A stretch of DNA of 64,000 nucleotides. Source: Serpens gallinarum. Its GTDB lineage: Bacteria > Pseudomonadota > Gammaproteobacteria > Pseudomonadales > Pseudomonadaceae. Numbering within the stretch: the stretch's first letter is position 1; the number at the start of each line of letters is the position of its first letter. The translations under genes were made by a program, and so were the position numbers. The stretch covers positions 1 through 64,000 of the forward strand of contig NZ_JACSQG010000004.1 of the NCBI RefSeq assembly GCF_014836765.1, given 5' to 3'. The notes under the pieces are model-generated. The model was not told where the DNA came from, did not search any database, and saw only the letters and a program-made list of their open reading frames with translations. Below are positions 1-7,614 of the stretch, in pieces.

Positions 1-128
1 CGTGGAACTGCACGCCAGCTCTGCCACGCTAAACGGAACGCCCATCATTTAACAGGTGGGGTTCATGGATCGCATACCATTGACGCACTCGCGGACCCTT
101 TCCTTCGCCGCCACTCGCGGAGGTCCCT
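1..128. other. Left window edge, no supported gene
   Basis: The first 128 bases hold only short open frames. One frame ends in a stop at about position 50 and could be the tail of a gene cut by the window edge, but it is too short to identify. The last bases before the oxidase ATG contain CGGAGGT, a good ribosome binding site for that gene. Confidence 0.4.
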
Positions 129-1514
129 ATGAAACCGCTTCAGCAAACCCATATCGACGCCTTCAAAACCCACTTTCGCGGAGAAGTGCTGGTTCCCGGC
201 AGCCCGACCTATGACGAGACGCGTGAGATCTGGAACGCCATGATCGACCGCCGCCCCGCTCTGATCGCCCGTTGCACGTCGCCTGAAGATGTCGTCCAAG
301 CCGTCACGTTCGCGCGCACGCACAACCTCCTCGTCTCGATTCGCGGCGGCGGGCACAACATTGCCGGCAATGCCGTCTGCGACGACGGCCTGATGATTGA
401 TCTGTCGTTGATGAAGAACGTGCAGGTGGACCCGGACGCGCGCCAGGCGAGCGTTGAGCCCGGCTGCACCCTCGCTGATTTCGACAAGGCCGCGCAGGCA
501 CACGGCCTCGCCACGCCGCTGGGCATCAACTCGACCACGGGCGTAGCCGGCCTGACTCTGGGCGGTGGTTTCGGCTGGCTGAGCCGCAAGTACGGGATGA
601 CCGTGGACAACCTGCTCGGCGCCGATGTCGTCACGGCGGATGGCCGCCAGGTGCACGCCAGCGCAACGGAAAACGCCGACCTTTTCTGGGGTCTGCGCGG
701 GGGCGGTGGCAACTTCGGTGTCGTCACCCGCTTTCAGTTCCAGCTGCATCCGGTCGGGCCGGACGTGCTCAGCGGGCTTATCGTCTTCCCGTTCGACCAG
801 GCGAAGGCCGTGCTCACGCAGTTCGCCCACTTCACCCGGACCATGCCGGACGAACTCAACGTCTGGATGGTGACACGCAAGGCGCCCCCGCTGCCCTTCC
901 TGCCCGACGAGGTCCACGGCAAAGAAATGGTCGCGCTGGCGCTGTGCTATGCGGGGGACCCCGCTGAGGGCCAGAAGCTGATTGAACCCTTGCGCGGGTT
1001 CGGCACGCCGCTCGGCGAACATATTGGCGTACAACCCTATTGCGCCTGGCAGCAGGCATTCGACCCCCTTCTGGCCTTTGGGGCGCGCAATTACTGGAAG
1101 TCGCATAACTTTTCCCAGCTCAACGATGAGGCCATCGCCATCATCCTCGAGTACGCCGCCAAGCTGCCCTCGGCACAGTGCGAGATCTTCATCGGCACGA
1201 TCGGCGGCCAGACAGGGCGTGTGGCACCCGGCGCGATGGCGTACTCGAGTCGGGACGCCAATTACGTGATGAATGTGCATGGACGCTGGGAGTCCGCCGA
1301 CGAGGACGCGCGTGGCATCGCCTGGGCGCGCGAGTTCTTCGCCAAGGCACAGCCGTTTGCCAGCGGTGGCGCGTACATCAACTTCCTGACCCAGGACGAA
1401 ACCGACCGCATCGCCTTCGCCTACGGCGATACGTACAACCGACTCGTGGAGCTGAAAAAGAAGTACGACCCGACCAACTTCTTCCGGATGAACCAGAACA
1501 TCAGGCCGGCTTGA
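129..1514 (+). CDS. FAD-linked oxidase, berberine-bridge-enzyme (BBE) type
   Basis: A 461-residue flavin oxidase of the PCMH/BBE class, which oxidises sugars, alcohols or secondary metabolites with oxygen; the substrate cannot be told from sequence. The N-terminal FAD-binding domain (about residues 35-210) carries RGGGHNIAG, whose histidine is the usual site of covalent flavin attachment. It also has the glycine-rich stretches TLGGGFGWL and GLRGGGGNFG. The C-terminal BBE segment (about 405-460) ends in the usual KKKYDPTNFF and NQNI motifs. Length is normal. CGGAGGT precedes the ATG by about six bases. It stands alone; no pathway partner is adjacent, and downstream lies a toxin-antitoxin relic, so this end of the window may be accessory DNA. 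Confidence 0.9.
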   Translation: MKPLQQTHIDAFKTHFRGEVLVPGSPTYDETREIWNAMIDRRPALIARCTSPEDVVQAVTFARTHNLLVSIRGGGHNIAGNAVCDDGLMIDLSLMKNVQVDPDARQASVEPGCTLADFDKAAQAHGLATPLGINSTTGVAGLTLGGGFGWLSRKYGMTVDNLLGADVVTADGRQVHASATENADLFWGLRGGGGNFGVVTRFQFQLHPVGPDVLSGLIVFPFDQAKAVLTQFAHFTRTMPDELNVWMVTRKAPPLPFLPDEVHGKEMVALALCYAGDPAEGQKLIEPLRGFGTPLGEHIGVQPYCAWQQAFDPLLAFGARNYWKSHNFSQLNDEAIAIILEYAAKLPSAQCEIFIGTIGGQTGRVAPGAMAYSSRDANYVMNVHGRWESADEDARGIAWAREFFAKAQPFASGGAYINFLTQDETDRIAFAYGDTYNRLVELKKKYDPTNFFRMNQNIRPA

Positions 1515-1681
1515 GCGGTTTGTTGGGCAGCGGTGGCTAACAGAGGTGGCCGGGCGGCACTGAGCATGCAAGCGATTCGGGTAACGGCTCGATCAGATGA
1601 ACTTGTCGTGCGGGGCTCGGCGCAGATGCGTGAGTCCAGGGACCCCGTGATTGAGAGGTTGCCCCCGTGAATCTCCAAAAA

Positions 1682-1875
1682 ACTGAAGAAGAGGCGCTCC
1701 ACCTTTCTAAAGAAGAGAGCGAGCACAGCTGATTCAGCGATTGGTATTGAGTCTGGATTCGCCATCAGATCCAGAACTCAGTTCCGATTGGCTGCTTGAG
1801 GCCCGACGTAGAGCTGAAGAGCTTGATGATGAAAGTGTCCACGCTGCCCAGCGAAGATGTGATGAGCAGGGCTAG
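1682..1875 (+). pseudogene. Frameshifted antitoxin relic (addiction module, TIGR02574-like)
   Basis: Two reading frames together spell a recognisable addiction-module antitoxin. From 1682 one frame gives TEEEALHLSKEESEHS and then a stop at 1730-1732. From 1729 a second frame continues as LIQRLVLSLDSPSDPELSSD and a helical tail (WLLEARRRAEELDD) to a TAG at 1873-1875. This is the usual order of that family: a short 'A-L-x-L-S-x-E-E' helix, a 'LIQRLLxSLD' helix, then 'W..EA..R..E'. A shift of one base near 1729 separates the halves and no start codon is visible in the first frame. The gene is therefore dead. The family assignment is by eye. Confidence 0.6.
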
Positions 1876-1887
1876 AGCCCTGCTCAA

Positions 1888-1953
1888 ATGAGTCATCAAT
1901 TCCACCCGGCAGATACCAAAAGGAGCAAATTTATTCCTGTCTTAGTTAGCGAA
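1888..1953 (+). pseudogene. Truncated toxin start (RelE/ParE-like remnant)
   Basis: An ATG thirteen bases after the antitoxin relic opens a 21-codon frame beginning MSHQFHPADTK and closing at TGA 1951-1953. The opening resembles the first strand of RelE/ParE toxins that follow this antitoxin family ('M-S-x-x-F-H-P-x-A'). The rest of the toxin is absent. Position right behind the antitoxin supports the reading; the match is short, so this is tentative. Confidence 0.4.
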
Positions 1954-2045
1954 TGAAATAGCGCTGTCCCTTGCTGGGTCATGCCTGCTGAAATGTTAAT
2001 TCTATTTTGACATCATGGTGGTCCGACTCCCTTATCGGCCTGACC

Positions 2046-2513
2046 ATGACTCATAAAAGCCTGCTTATTTTAGCCATTGGCGCAACCTTGCTCGCTGGCT
2101 GTGCAACCGCTCAACAGACACCTCCAGCGGCTCCTACCTGGGTAGACCGGGGCCATGGTGTTGTCACTACCCCGTCGCGCAAGAACGCATGTTACGGGGA
2201 CGCCAAGCTCGTAAGCGGAAAACGCATCACTGCTGACATCTGCTACCTCTCTGGCGATGGCTTCCGACTTCTAAGCGGTTTCAAGCCGCAGGTGGAAGTC
2301 TGGATTAACGACCGAAGACATATGCTCGGCGACCTAGAGAACGCGACCAAGACCGGTCTTACCCGGCACTACCCGTCTAACAACATTACTCTCGCTCTCA
2401 AATGCGAGCCCATTCCTGTATTAGAAGAGCACTACGTGCGGCCTGGCGACCTGTGTGAGCTGACCGTTAACGACAGGGCGTTTGTCAGCGTTTCGTTCTA
2501 TTACACAAAATAA
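2046..2513 (+). CDS. Small predicted lipoprotein, unknown function
   Basis: A 155-residue protein that begins MTHKSLLILAIGATLLAGC, a clear type II signal peptide with lipobox LAGC. It is predicted to be lipid-anchored at about Cys19 in the cell envelope. An ATG at 2007 in the same frame would add 13 residues and bury the signal peptide, so ATG 2046 is preferred. The mature part is soluble and holds three further cysteines (in NACYGD, DICYLS and KCEP) plus one near the end (DLCEL), which could form disulfides. I do not recognise the family. Base composition is less GC-rich than its neighbours and it lies beside a decayed toxin-antitoxin module, which suggests acquired DNA. Confidence 0.7.
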   Translation: MTHKSLLILAIGATLLAGCATAQQTPPAAPTWVDRGHGVVTTPSRKNACYGDAKLVSGKRITADICYLSGDGFRLLSGFKPQVEVWINDRRHMLGDLENATKTGLTRHYPSNNITLALKCEPIPVLEEHYVRPGDLCELTVNDRAFVSVSFYYTK

Positions 2514-2627
2514 TGTGCTGCGGCTCTTGTCTGCTGCGGGGCTTGGTTACTCAACAAAAAGGAGGTTCGAACCTCCCCCGCCCTACCCCACTCTTAACCT
2601 GCAGAACCCTCTTGCCCAGGTATCTGC

Positions 2628-3644
2628 ATGGACCTGATCGTTGCCCGCCCGGAAGGCCTTTATTGCCCGGCCGGTGATTTTTATATCGACCCGTGGCGCG
2701 GTGTGGATCGGGCGGTGATCACCCATGGGCATGGCGATCATGCGCGCTGGGGCAGTCGGCAGTATCTGGCTGCCGCGCCCGGCGAGGGCGTTCTGCGGGC
2801 GCGGCTGGGGCAGGACATCAACCTGCAGACGCTGGCCTACGGCGAGCGCATCGACCATCACGGCGTGACCCTGAGCTTCCATCCCGCCGGCCATGTGCTG
2901 GGCTCGGCGCAGGTGCGCCTGGAGTACCAGGGCGAGGTGTGGGTGGCGTCGGGTGATTACAAGGTGGAGCCGGATGGCACCTGCGCGGCCTTCGAGCCGG
3001 TGCGCTGTGACTGCTTCATCACGGAATCGACCTTCGGCCTGCCGATTTACCGCTGGGCGCCGCAGGCGGAGATCTTCGCCGACATCAATGCCTGGTGGCG
3101 GAGCAATGCCGAGGCCGGGCGGGCCAGCGTGCTGTTCGCTTATGCCTTCGGCAAGGCGCAGCGGATTCTCCACGGTATCGATGCCAGCATCGGCCCGCTG
3201 CTGGTGCATGGCGCGGTGGAGCCGCTCAATGCGGTGTACCGCGCCGCCGGCGTGGCGCTGCCGGCCACACGCTACGCCGGCGACGTTCGCAAGAACGACC
3301 CGGAGCTGCGCCAGGCGCTGGTGATCGCGCCGCCCTCGGCCGGGGGCAGCACTTGGATGCGCCGTTTCGGTGACTGCAGCGATGCCTTCGCCAGCGGCTG
3401 GATGCTGTTGCGCGGCACGCGCCGCCGGCGTGGCGTGGATCGAGGCTTCGCGCTGTCCGATCACGCCGACTGGCCCGGCCTGCTGTGGGCCATCGGGCAG
3501 ACCGGCGCCGAGCGGGTGATGGCCACCCACGGCCAGGTCGAACCGCTGGTGCGCTACCTCTGCGAACAAGGCCTGGATGCCCGGGCCTTTGCCACCGAGT
3601 ACGGCGAGGAGGACGACACGCCGGTCAGCGAGGAGTCGTCATGA
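2628..3644 (+). CDS. Ligase-associated MBL-fold DNA exonuclease
   Basis: A 338-residue metallo-beta-lactamase-fold nuclease. The metal-binding motif THGHGDHA sits at about residues 33-40, with further ligands in HPAGHVLGSAQ, SGDYK and the C-terminal SDHAD. This is the 'ligase-associated exonuclease' family. In P. putida its member belongs to a nucleic-acid repair cluster with an ATP-dependent ligase, the Lhr-Core helicase and the nuclease MPE. Its stop overlaps the ligase start (ATGA), so the two are translationally coupled. No helicase or MPE gene is next to it here. Role inferred: end processing before sealing of damaged DNA. Confidence 0.9.
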   Translation: MDLIVARPEGLYCPAGDFYIDPWRGVDRAVITHGHGDHARWGSRQYLAAAPGEGVLRARLGQDINLQTLAYGERIDHHGVTLSFHPAGHVLGSAQVRLEYQGEVWVASGDYKVEPDGTCAAFEPVRCDCFITESTFGLPIYRWAPQAEIFADINAWWRSNAEAGRASVLFAYAFGKAQRILHGIDASIGPLLVHGAVEPLNAVYRAAGVALPATRYAGDVRKNDPELRQALVIAPPSAGGSTWMRRFGDCSDAFASGWMLLRGTRRRRGVDRGFALSDHADWPGLLWAIGQTGAERVMATHGQVEPLVRYLCEQGLDARAFATEYGEEDDTPVSEESS

Positions 3645-5257
3645 AGGCCTTCGCCGAACTCTACGCGCAGCTGGATGCCACCACGTCCAGCAATGCCAAG
3701 CTGCAGGCGCTGCAGGCCTATTTCAGCCAGGCCGAGCCGGCCGATGCGGCCTGGGCGGTGTACTTTCTGGCCGGCGGCAAGCCCCGCCAATTGGTGCCCA
3801 CCCGCCTGCTGCGCGACCTGGCCACACGCCAGGCCAATCTGCCCGACTGGCTGTTCGAGGAGAGTTACCAGGCGGTGGGTGATCTGGCCGAGACCATCGC
3901 GTTGCTGTTGCCTGAGGCCGGCACCGGCAATGACCAGGGGTTGGCCTGGTGGATGGAGCATCAATTGCTGCCCTTGATGCCGCCGGAGCAGTTGGCCGAG
4001 CGCCTCGCCCCATTGTGGGCGCAACTGGATCGGCCGAGTCTGCTGGTGTGCCTGAAGCTGATCACCGGAGCGTTTCGGGTGGGCGTCTCCAAGCTGCTGG
4101 TGACCCGCGCGCTGGCGACGTTGGCCGGGGTGGATGCCAAGCGCGTCGCCCAGCGCATGGTCGGTTACCTGGCGTTGATTGCCGAGGAGTCCACCGACGA
4201 ACACGCCCAACGCGGCGGCCAGCCCTACCCGTTTTTCCTGGCCCATCCGCTGCAGGAACCGCTGGAGCGGTTCGAGGCGCTGCTCGGGCCGCCTGAAGAC
4301 TGGCTGGTGGAATGGAAGTGGGACGGCATTCGCGCGCAGCTGATTCGCCGCGACGGCCAGTCCTGGCTGTGGTCGCGTGGCGAGGAACTGATCACCGAGC
4401 GCTTTCCCGAGCTGCAGGCGCTGGCCGAGGGGCTGCCGGATGGCTGCGTGCTGGATGGCGAAATCGTCGCCTGGCGCGACCCACCGGCCGGCAGCACGGC
4501 GGCGTTCGGCATTCTGCCCTTCGCCCTGTTGCAGCAACGCATCGGCCGCAAGACCCTGACTCGCCGCGTGCTCGACGACGCGCCAGCCGTGCTGCTGGCC
4601 TACGACCTGCTCGAATACCAGGGCGAGGACTGGCGCAGCCGCCCCCAAGCCGAACGCCGCACGGTGCTGGAACAGTTAGTCGGCGAGATCGCCGCGCCGA
4701 CCCTGCGCCTGTCGCCCCGGCTGAGCGGCGAGAGCTGGGAAGCGCTGGCCGAGCAGCGCGAAGCCTCGCGCACCCTCGGCGTGGAAGGGATGATGCTCAA
4801 GCGCCAAGACTCGCTCTATGGCGTGGGGCGCACCCGCGACCTGGGTCTGTGGTGGAAGTGGAAGATCGATCCGTTCTTCGTCGATGCGGTGCTGATCTAC
4901 GCCCAGCGCGGCCACGGCCGCCGCGCCAGTCTCTACACCGATTACACCTTCGCGGTCTGGGATGATTCGGCGCCCGGCGAGCGGGTGCTGGTGCCCTTCG
5001 CCAAGGCCTATTCGGGACTGACCGATGAGGAAATCCGTCAGGTGGACGCCATCATTCGCAAGACCACGGTGGAGACCTTCGGCCCCGTGCGCAGCGTTAC
5101 GCCCTCAATGGTCTTCGAGCTGGGCTTCGAGGGCATCGCGCTGTCCAAGCGCCACAAAAGCGGCGTGGCGGTGCGCTTTCCGCGCATTCTGCGCTGGCGT
5201 ACCGACAAGCGCGTCGAGGAGGCCGATACCCTGGCGACCTTGCAGGGGTTGCTCTGA
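3641..5257 (+). CDS. ATP-dependent DNA ligase (repair-cluster type)
   Basis: A 538-residue ATP-dependent DNA ligase. Residues 1 to about 200 form the helical DNA-binding domain. The nucleotidyltransferase domain starts near 210 and has the adenylation motif EWKWDGIRAQL, with the catalytic lysine at residue 226. Motif III-like DGEIVAW, the segment GVEGMMLKR and the motif V region WWKWKIDPFFVDAV follow, and an OB-fold domain closes the protein. It seals nicks by a lysyl-AMP intermediate and is distinct from the essential NAD-dependent LigA. The ATG at 3641 overlaps the exonuclease stop and is preferred over an in-frame start at 3485, which lies inside the upstream gene. Confidence 0.92.
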   Translation: MKAFAELYAQLDATTSSNAKLQALQAYFSQAEPADAAWAVYFLAGGKPRQLVPTRLLRDLATRQANLPDWLFEESYQAVGDLAETIALLLPEAGTGNDQGLAWWMEHQLLPLMPPEQLAERLAPLWAQLDRPSLLVCLKLITGAFRVGVSKLLVTRALATLAGVDAKRVAQRMVGYLALIAEESTDEHAQRGGQPYPFFLAHPLQEPLERFEALLGPPEDWLVEWKWDGIRAQLIRRDGQSWLWSRGEELITERFPELQALAEGLPDGCVLDGEIVAWRDPPAGSTAAFGILPFALLQQRIGRKTLTRRVLDDAPAVLLAYDLLEYQGEDWRSRPQAERRTVLEQLVGEIAAPTLRLSPRLSGESWEALAEQREASRTLGVEGMMLKRQDSLYGVGRTRDLGLWWKWKIDPFFVDAVLIYAQRGHGRRASLYTDYTFAVWDDSAPGERVLVPFAKAYSGLTDEEIRQVDAIIRKTTVETFGPVRSVTPSMVFELGFEGIALSKRHKSGVAVRFPRILRWRTDKRVEEADTLATLQGLL

Positions 5258-5383
5258 GGGCCAACATCCCTTTCAACTGGCCCCTAGACCAGACAACCAC
5301 CGGAATTATGCTGAGGTCGGAAGTTATCCCTGCTGAAGTCGGCCAAGGCTTCACCTTGTCTGCAAAACGTTACGGCCACGTAG

Positions 5384-5409
5384 GGTGGACAACGCTTTAC
5401 CTGTCCACC
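5384..5409. repeat. Extragenic palindrome (GGTGGACA / TGTCCACC)
   Basis: Perfect 8-base arms at 5384-5391 and 5402-5409 enclose a ten-base loop, between the convergent ends of the ligase and sensor kinase genes. The preceding bases CGTAGGGTGGAC resemble other Pseudomonas extragenic palindromes. A related copy lies at 61930-61957, and a looser GTAGGGTGG element near 45090. Confidence 0.55.
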
Positions 5410-5438
5410 ATAACGAACCTTCCCCTGCGCCGCTGTCA

Positions 5439-5462
5439 GGGAGCAAATGCTTAAATGCTCCC
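5439..5462 (-). terminator. Hairpin just after the sensor kinase gene
   Basis: GGGAGCA (5439-5445) pairs with TGCTCCC (5456-5462), two bases past the kinase stop codon. It can act as a 3' end stabiliser. There is no run of T on the minus strand, so it is not a classical Rho-independent terminator. Confidence 0.4.
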
Positions 5463-5464
5463 AC

Positions 5465-6832
5465 CTACACCCCCAGCGGAAACACCAACACAAAACAGGT
5501 GCCCTGCTCCCCGCTTTCCACCCGCACGCTGCCGCCATGCAGTTGCATGATCGAGCGCACGATGGCCAAGCCCAGCCCGCCGGAGCCGCCCGGCTGGGCA
5601 CGGGAGGGGTCGCAGCGGTAAAAGCGTTTGAACAGCCGGGGCAAGTGTTCCTCGGCAATCGGCGGGCCCTGGTTGTGTACGCTGATTTCCAGCCCTTCGT
5701 CGCTGCGCTGATTGCGAATGTGGATCGGCGTACCGGGCGCGCCATAACGCAGGGCGTTGACCAGCAGATTGGCCAAAGCGCGGCGCAGCATGTCCGGGTC
5801 GGCTTGCAGGCTGCCCTCGGTTTCGTTGACCAGGCGCATGTCGTTCTCTTCGGCCATGCCCTCGAAGTACTCGCACAGCTGCTCCAGCAGCGGGTGCAGC
5901 TCGACCTGCTGCAGGTTCACCGAGGTGTTCGGCTGCTCGGTGCGGGCGATGAACAGCATGCTGTCGATCATCCGCGCCAGGCGTTCATACTCCTCCTGAT
6001 TGGACGCCAGCAGGTTCTGGTAGTCCTCGATGGAGCGGGTTTTACGCAGGGTTTGCTGGGTGTGGCCCATGAGGTTGCTCAGCGGCGTGCGCATTTCGTG
6101 GGCGAGGTCTTCGGAGAAACGCGACAGCTGGGCGAAGCCGTCTTCCAGGCGCGCCAGCATCTGGTTGAGCACCCGGCTCAGGGTGCGTAGCTCGCTGACC
6201 TCCTGAGTCTCATCGAGGCGCAGATGCAGGTGCTGCACATCGATGTCGGCGGCGCGCGCGGCGAGCTGGCGCACCGGGCGCAGGCCGCGCTGGCTGACCA
6301 ACCAGCCCAGCATAAAAGCCAGCAGCGCCCCCATCAGCAGGGCGAGGGCGAGCTTGATGCGATAAGCGGCGAGCATCTGGTTGCGTTCGTCGAGCAATTT
6401 GCCGGCGACCAGGGTGACGCTTTTTTCGCCGCGATACACCGAAACCCAGGCCAGCCGCGCCGGTGTTTTACCCAGACTGTCGGTCAACTTGACCATGTCA
6501 CCCTCGGGCAACTGGGGAACCGGCAAGCCCGCCTGGTTGATCTCGATCAGCACCTGGCCTTGCTCGTCGATGATCCACAGCAGGCTTTCGCGGTTGCCGA
6601 GCATGTTGCCGTACAGCTGTGGCCAGCTACGCAGCGCGTCGATGCTCTTGCTGTCGTCGAGCAGCGCGCGCATGCGCTCAAGACGCCCGAGCAGGATCAG
6701 GTCGTCGCGCCAGGCCACCTCTTTGTTGAGCGCCTGAAACAGGTAAAGGCCGATGGCGCCGAGCAACAGCGTGCTGGCCAGGGCAAACATCAATGCCAGG
6801 CGCAGGCTGAGCGAGCGGGGCCAGAGGATCAC
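5465..6832 (-). CDS. Heavy-metal-type sensor histidine kinase
   Basis: A 455-residue inner-membrane sensor kinase. Membrane segment 1 is at about residues 10-33, a periplasmic domain of about 125 residues follows, and membrane segment 2 is at about 160-180, then HAMP. The HisKA domain has the phosphoacceptor in LAHEMRTPL (His at about residue 245). The HATPase domain shows the N box [14 protein letters not shown], and the G2 box [10 protein letters not shown]. Layout and sequence fit the CopS/CzcS/IrlS class that senses copper, zinc, cadmium or other metals in the periplasm. The start is GTG at 6830-6832, overlapping the regulator stop (GTGA). No metal efflux or copper resistance gene is adjacent, so the signal is unknown. 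Confidence 0.9.
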   Translation of the reverse strand: MILWPRSLSLRLALMFALASTLLLGAIGLYLFQALNKEVAWRDDLILLGRLERMRALLDDSKSIDALRSWPQLYGNMLGNRESLLWIIDEQGQVLIEINQAGLPVPQLPEGDMVKLTDSLGKTPARLAWVSVYRGEKSVTLVAGKLLDERNQMLAAYRIKLALALLMGALLAFMLGWLVSQRGLRPVRQLAARAADIDVQHLHLRLDETQEVSELRTLSRVLNQMLARLEDGFAQLSRFSEDLAHEMRTPLSNLMGHTQQTLRKTRSIEDYQNLLASNQEEYERLARMIDSMLFIARTEQPNTSVNLQQVELHPLLEQLCEYFEGMAEENDMRLVNETEGSLQADPDMLRRALANLLVNALRYGAPGTPIHIRNQRSDEGLEISVHNQGPPIAEEHLPRLFKRFYRCDPSRAQPGGSGGLGLAIVRSIMQLHGGSVRVESGEQGTCFVLVFPLGV

Positions 6833-7500
6833 GGTTGCTCGCCCAGCAGATAGCCCATGCCGCGCACCGTGTGGATGAGCTTTTGCGGGTACGGATCATC
6901 GACCTTGGCGCGCAGACGGCGGATCGCCACGTCCACCACGTTGGTATCGCTGTCGAAGTTCATCTGCCACACCTGCGCGGCAATGAAGGCACGCGACAGA
7001 ACCTCGCCTTCGCGGCTCATCAGCAGGTGCAGCAAGGCGAATTCCTTGTTGGTTAGGTTGATGCGCTCACCCTGGCGGGTGACCTGGCGGCGCAGCAGGT
7101 CCAGTTGCAGGTCAGCCACTTGGAATTCCGCCGACTCACGCGGCGGCCCGCGACGCAGCAAGGTGCGCACCCGCGCCAGCAGCTCGGCATAGGAAAAAGG
7201 CTTGACCAAATAATCATCGGCGCCCAGCTCCAGGCCTTTTACGCGGTCCTCCACCGCATCACGGGCGGTAAGAAACAGCACCGGCGTTTGCGAAGTCTGG
7301 CGGATATTTTGCAGCAGTTGCCAGCCGTCCAGGCCAGGCAACATCACATCGAGAATGATCAGGTCGAACGCTTGCGTTTGGATCAGCTGTTGACCATCCA
7401 GGCCATTGAGTGCGACCTCAACCCGATAGCCAGACTCACTCAGGCCCTTGCGCAGGTAGTCCGCCGTTTTGACTTCATCTTCGACCACCAGAATGCGCAT
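6829..7500 (-). CDS. Response regulator, OmpR/PhoB family, heavy-metal type
   Basis: A 223-residue response regulator. The receiver domain has the acidic pair at residues 7-8 (VVEDE), phosphoacceptor Asp51 (LILDVMLPG) and the conserved Lys in LVKPF. The C-terminal winged helix (about 125-220) ends with the usual [20 protein letters not shown] signature. It matches CopR/CzcR/IrlR regulators. ATG 7500 is chosen; TTG 7512 in frame would put the GGAGT ribosome binding site inside the gene. It overlaps the kinase gene by four bases. A TTAC-N6-GTAA palindrome upstream (7553-7566) may be its own binding site. Confidence 0.92.
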   Translation of the reverse strand: MRILVVEDEVKTADYLRKGLSESGYRVEVALNGLDGQQLIQTQAFDLIILDVMLPGLDGWQLLQNIRQTSQTPVLFLTARDAVEDRVKGLELGADDYLVKPFSYAELLARVRTLLRRGPPRESAEFQVADLQLDLLRRQVTRQGERINLTNKEFALLHLLMSREGEVLSRAFIAAQVWQMNFDSDTNVVDVAIRRLRAKVDDPYPQKLIHTVRGMGYLLGEQP

Positions 7501-7552
7501 CTCGGACTCCAAAAAAAGGCCATAGGCTAAATCGAGATTAGGTGTCCGACTA

Positions 7553-7566
7553 TTACAAACTGGTAA
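7553..7566. promoter_or_regulatory. Candidate metal-regulator operator (TTAC-N6-GTAA)
   Basis: TTACAAACTGGTAA lies about 53 bases upstream of the regulator ATG. Boxes described for CopR/CzcR-type regulators are imperfect palindromes of TTAC/GTAA halves with six bases between, so autoregulation is plausible. This is a motif match only. Confidence 0.4.
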
Positions 7567-7614
7567 TTTGTGACCATCTCACCTGACCGAAATATCGATT
7601 TTTCCAACCCCGCA

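Noticed and set aside
63-1571. 502-codon open frame antisense to the FAD oxidase
   Set aside because: The forward frame has clear FAD-binding and BBE motifs; the reverse frame has none.
3485-3640. N-terminal extension of the DNA ligase from an upstream start
   Set aside because: It lies wholly inside the exonuclease gene and adds an arginine-rich shadow sequence; ATG 3641 overlaps the exonuclease stop as in coupled operons.
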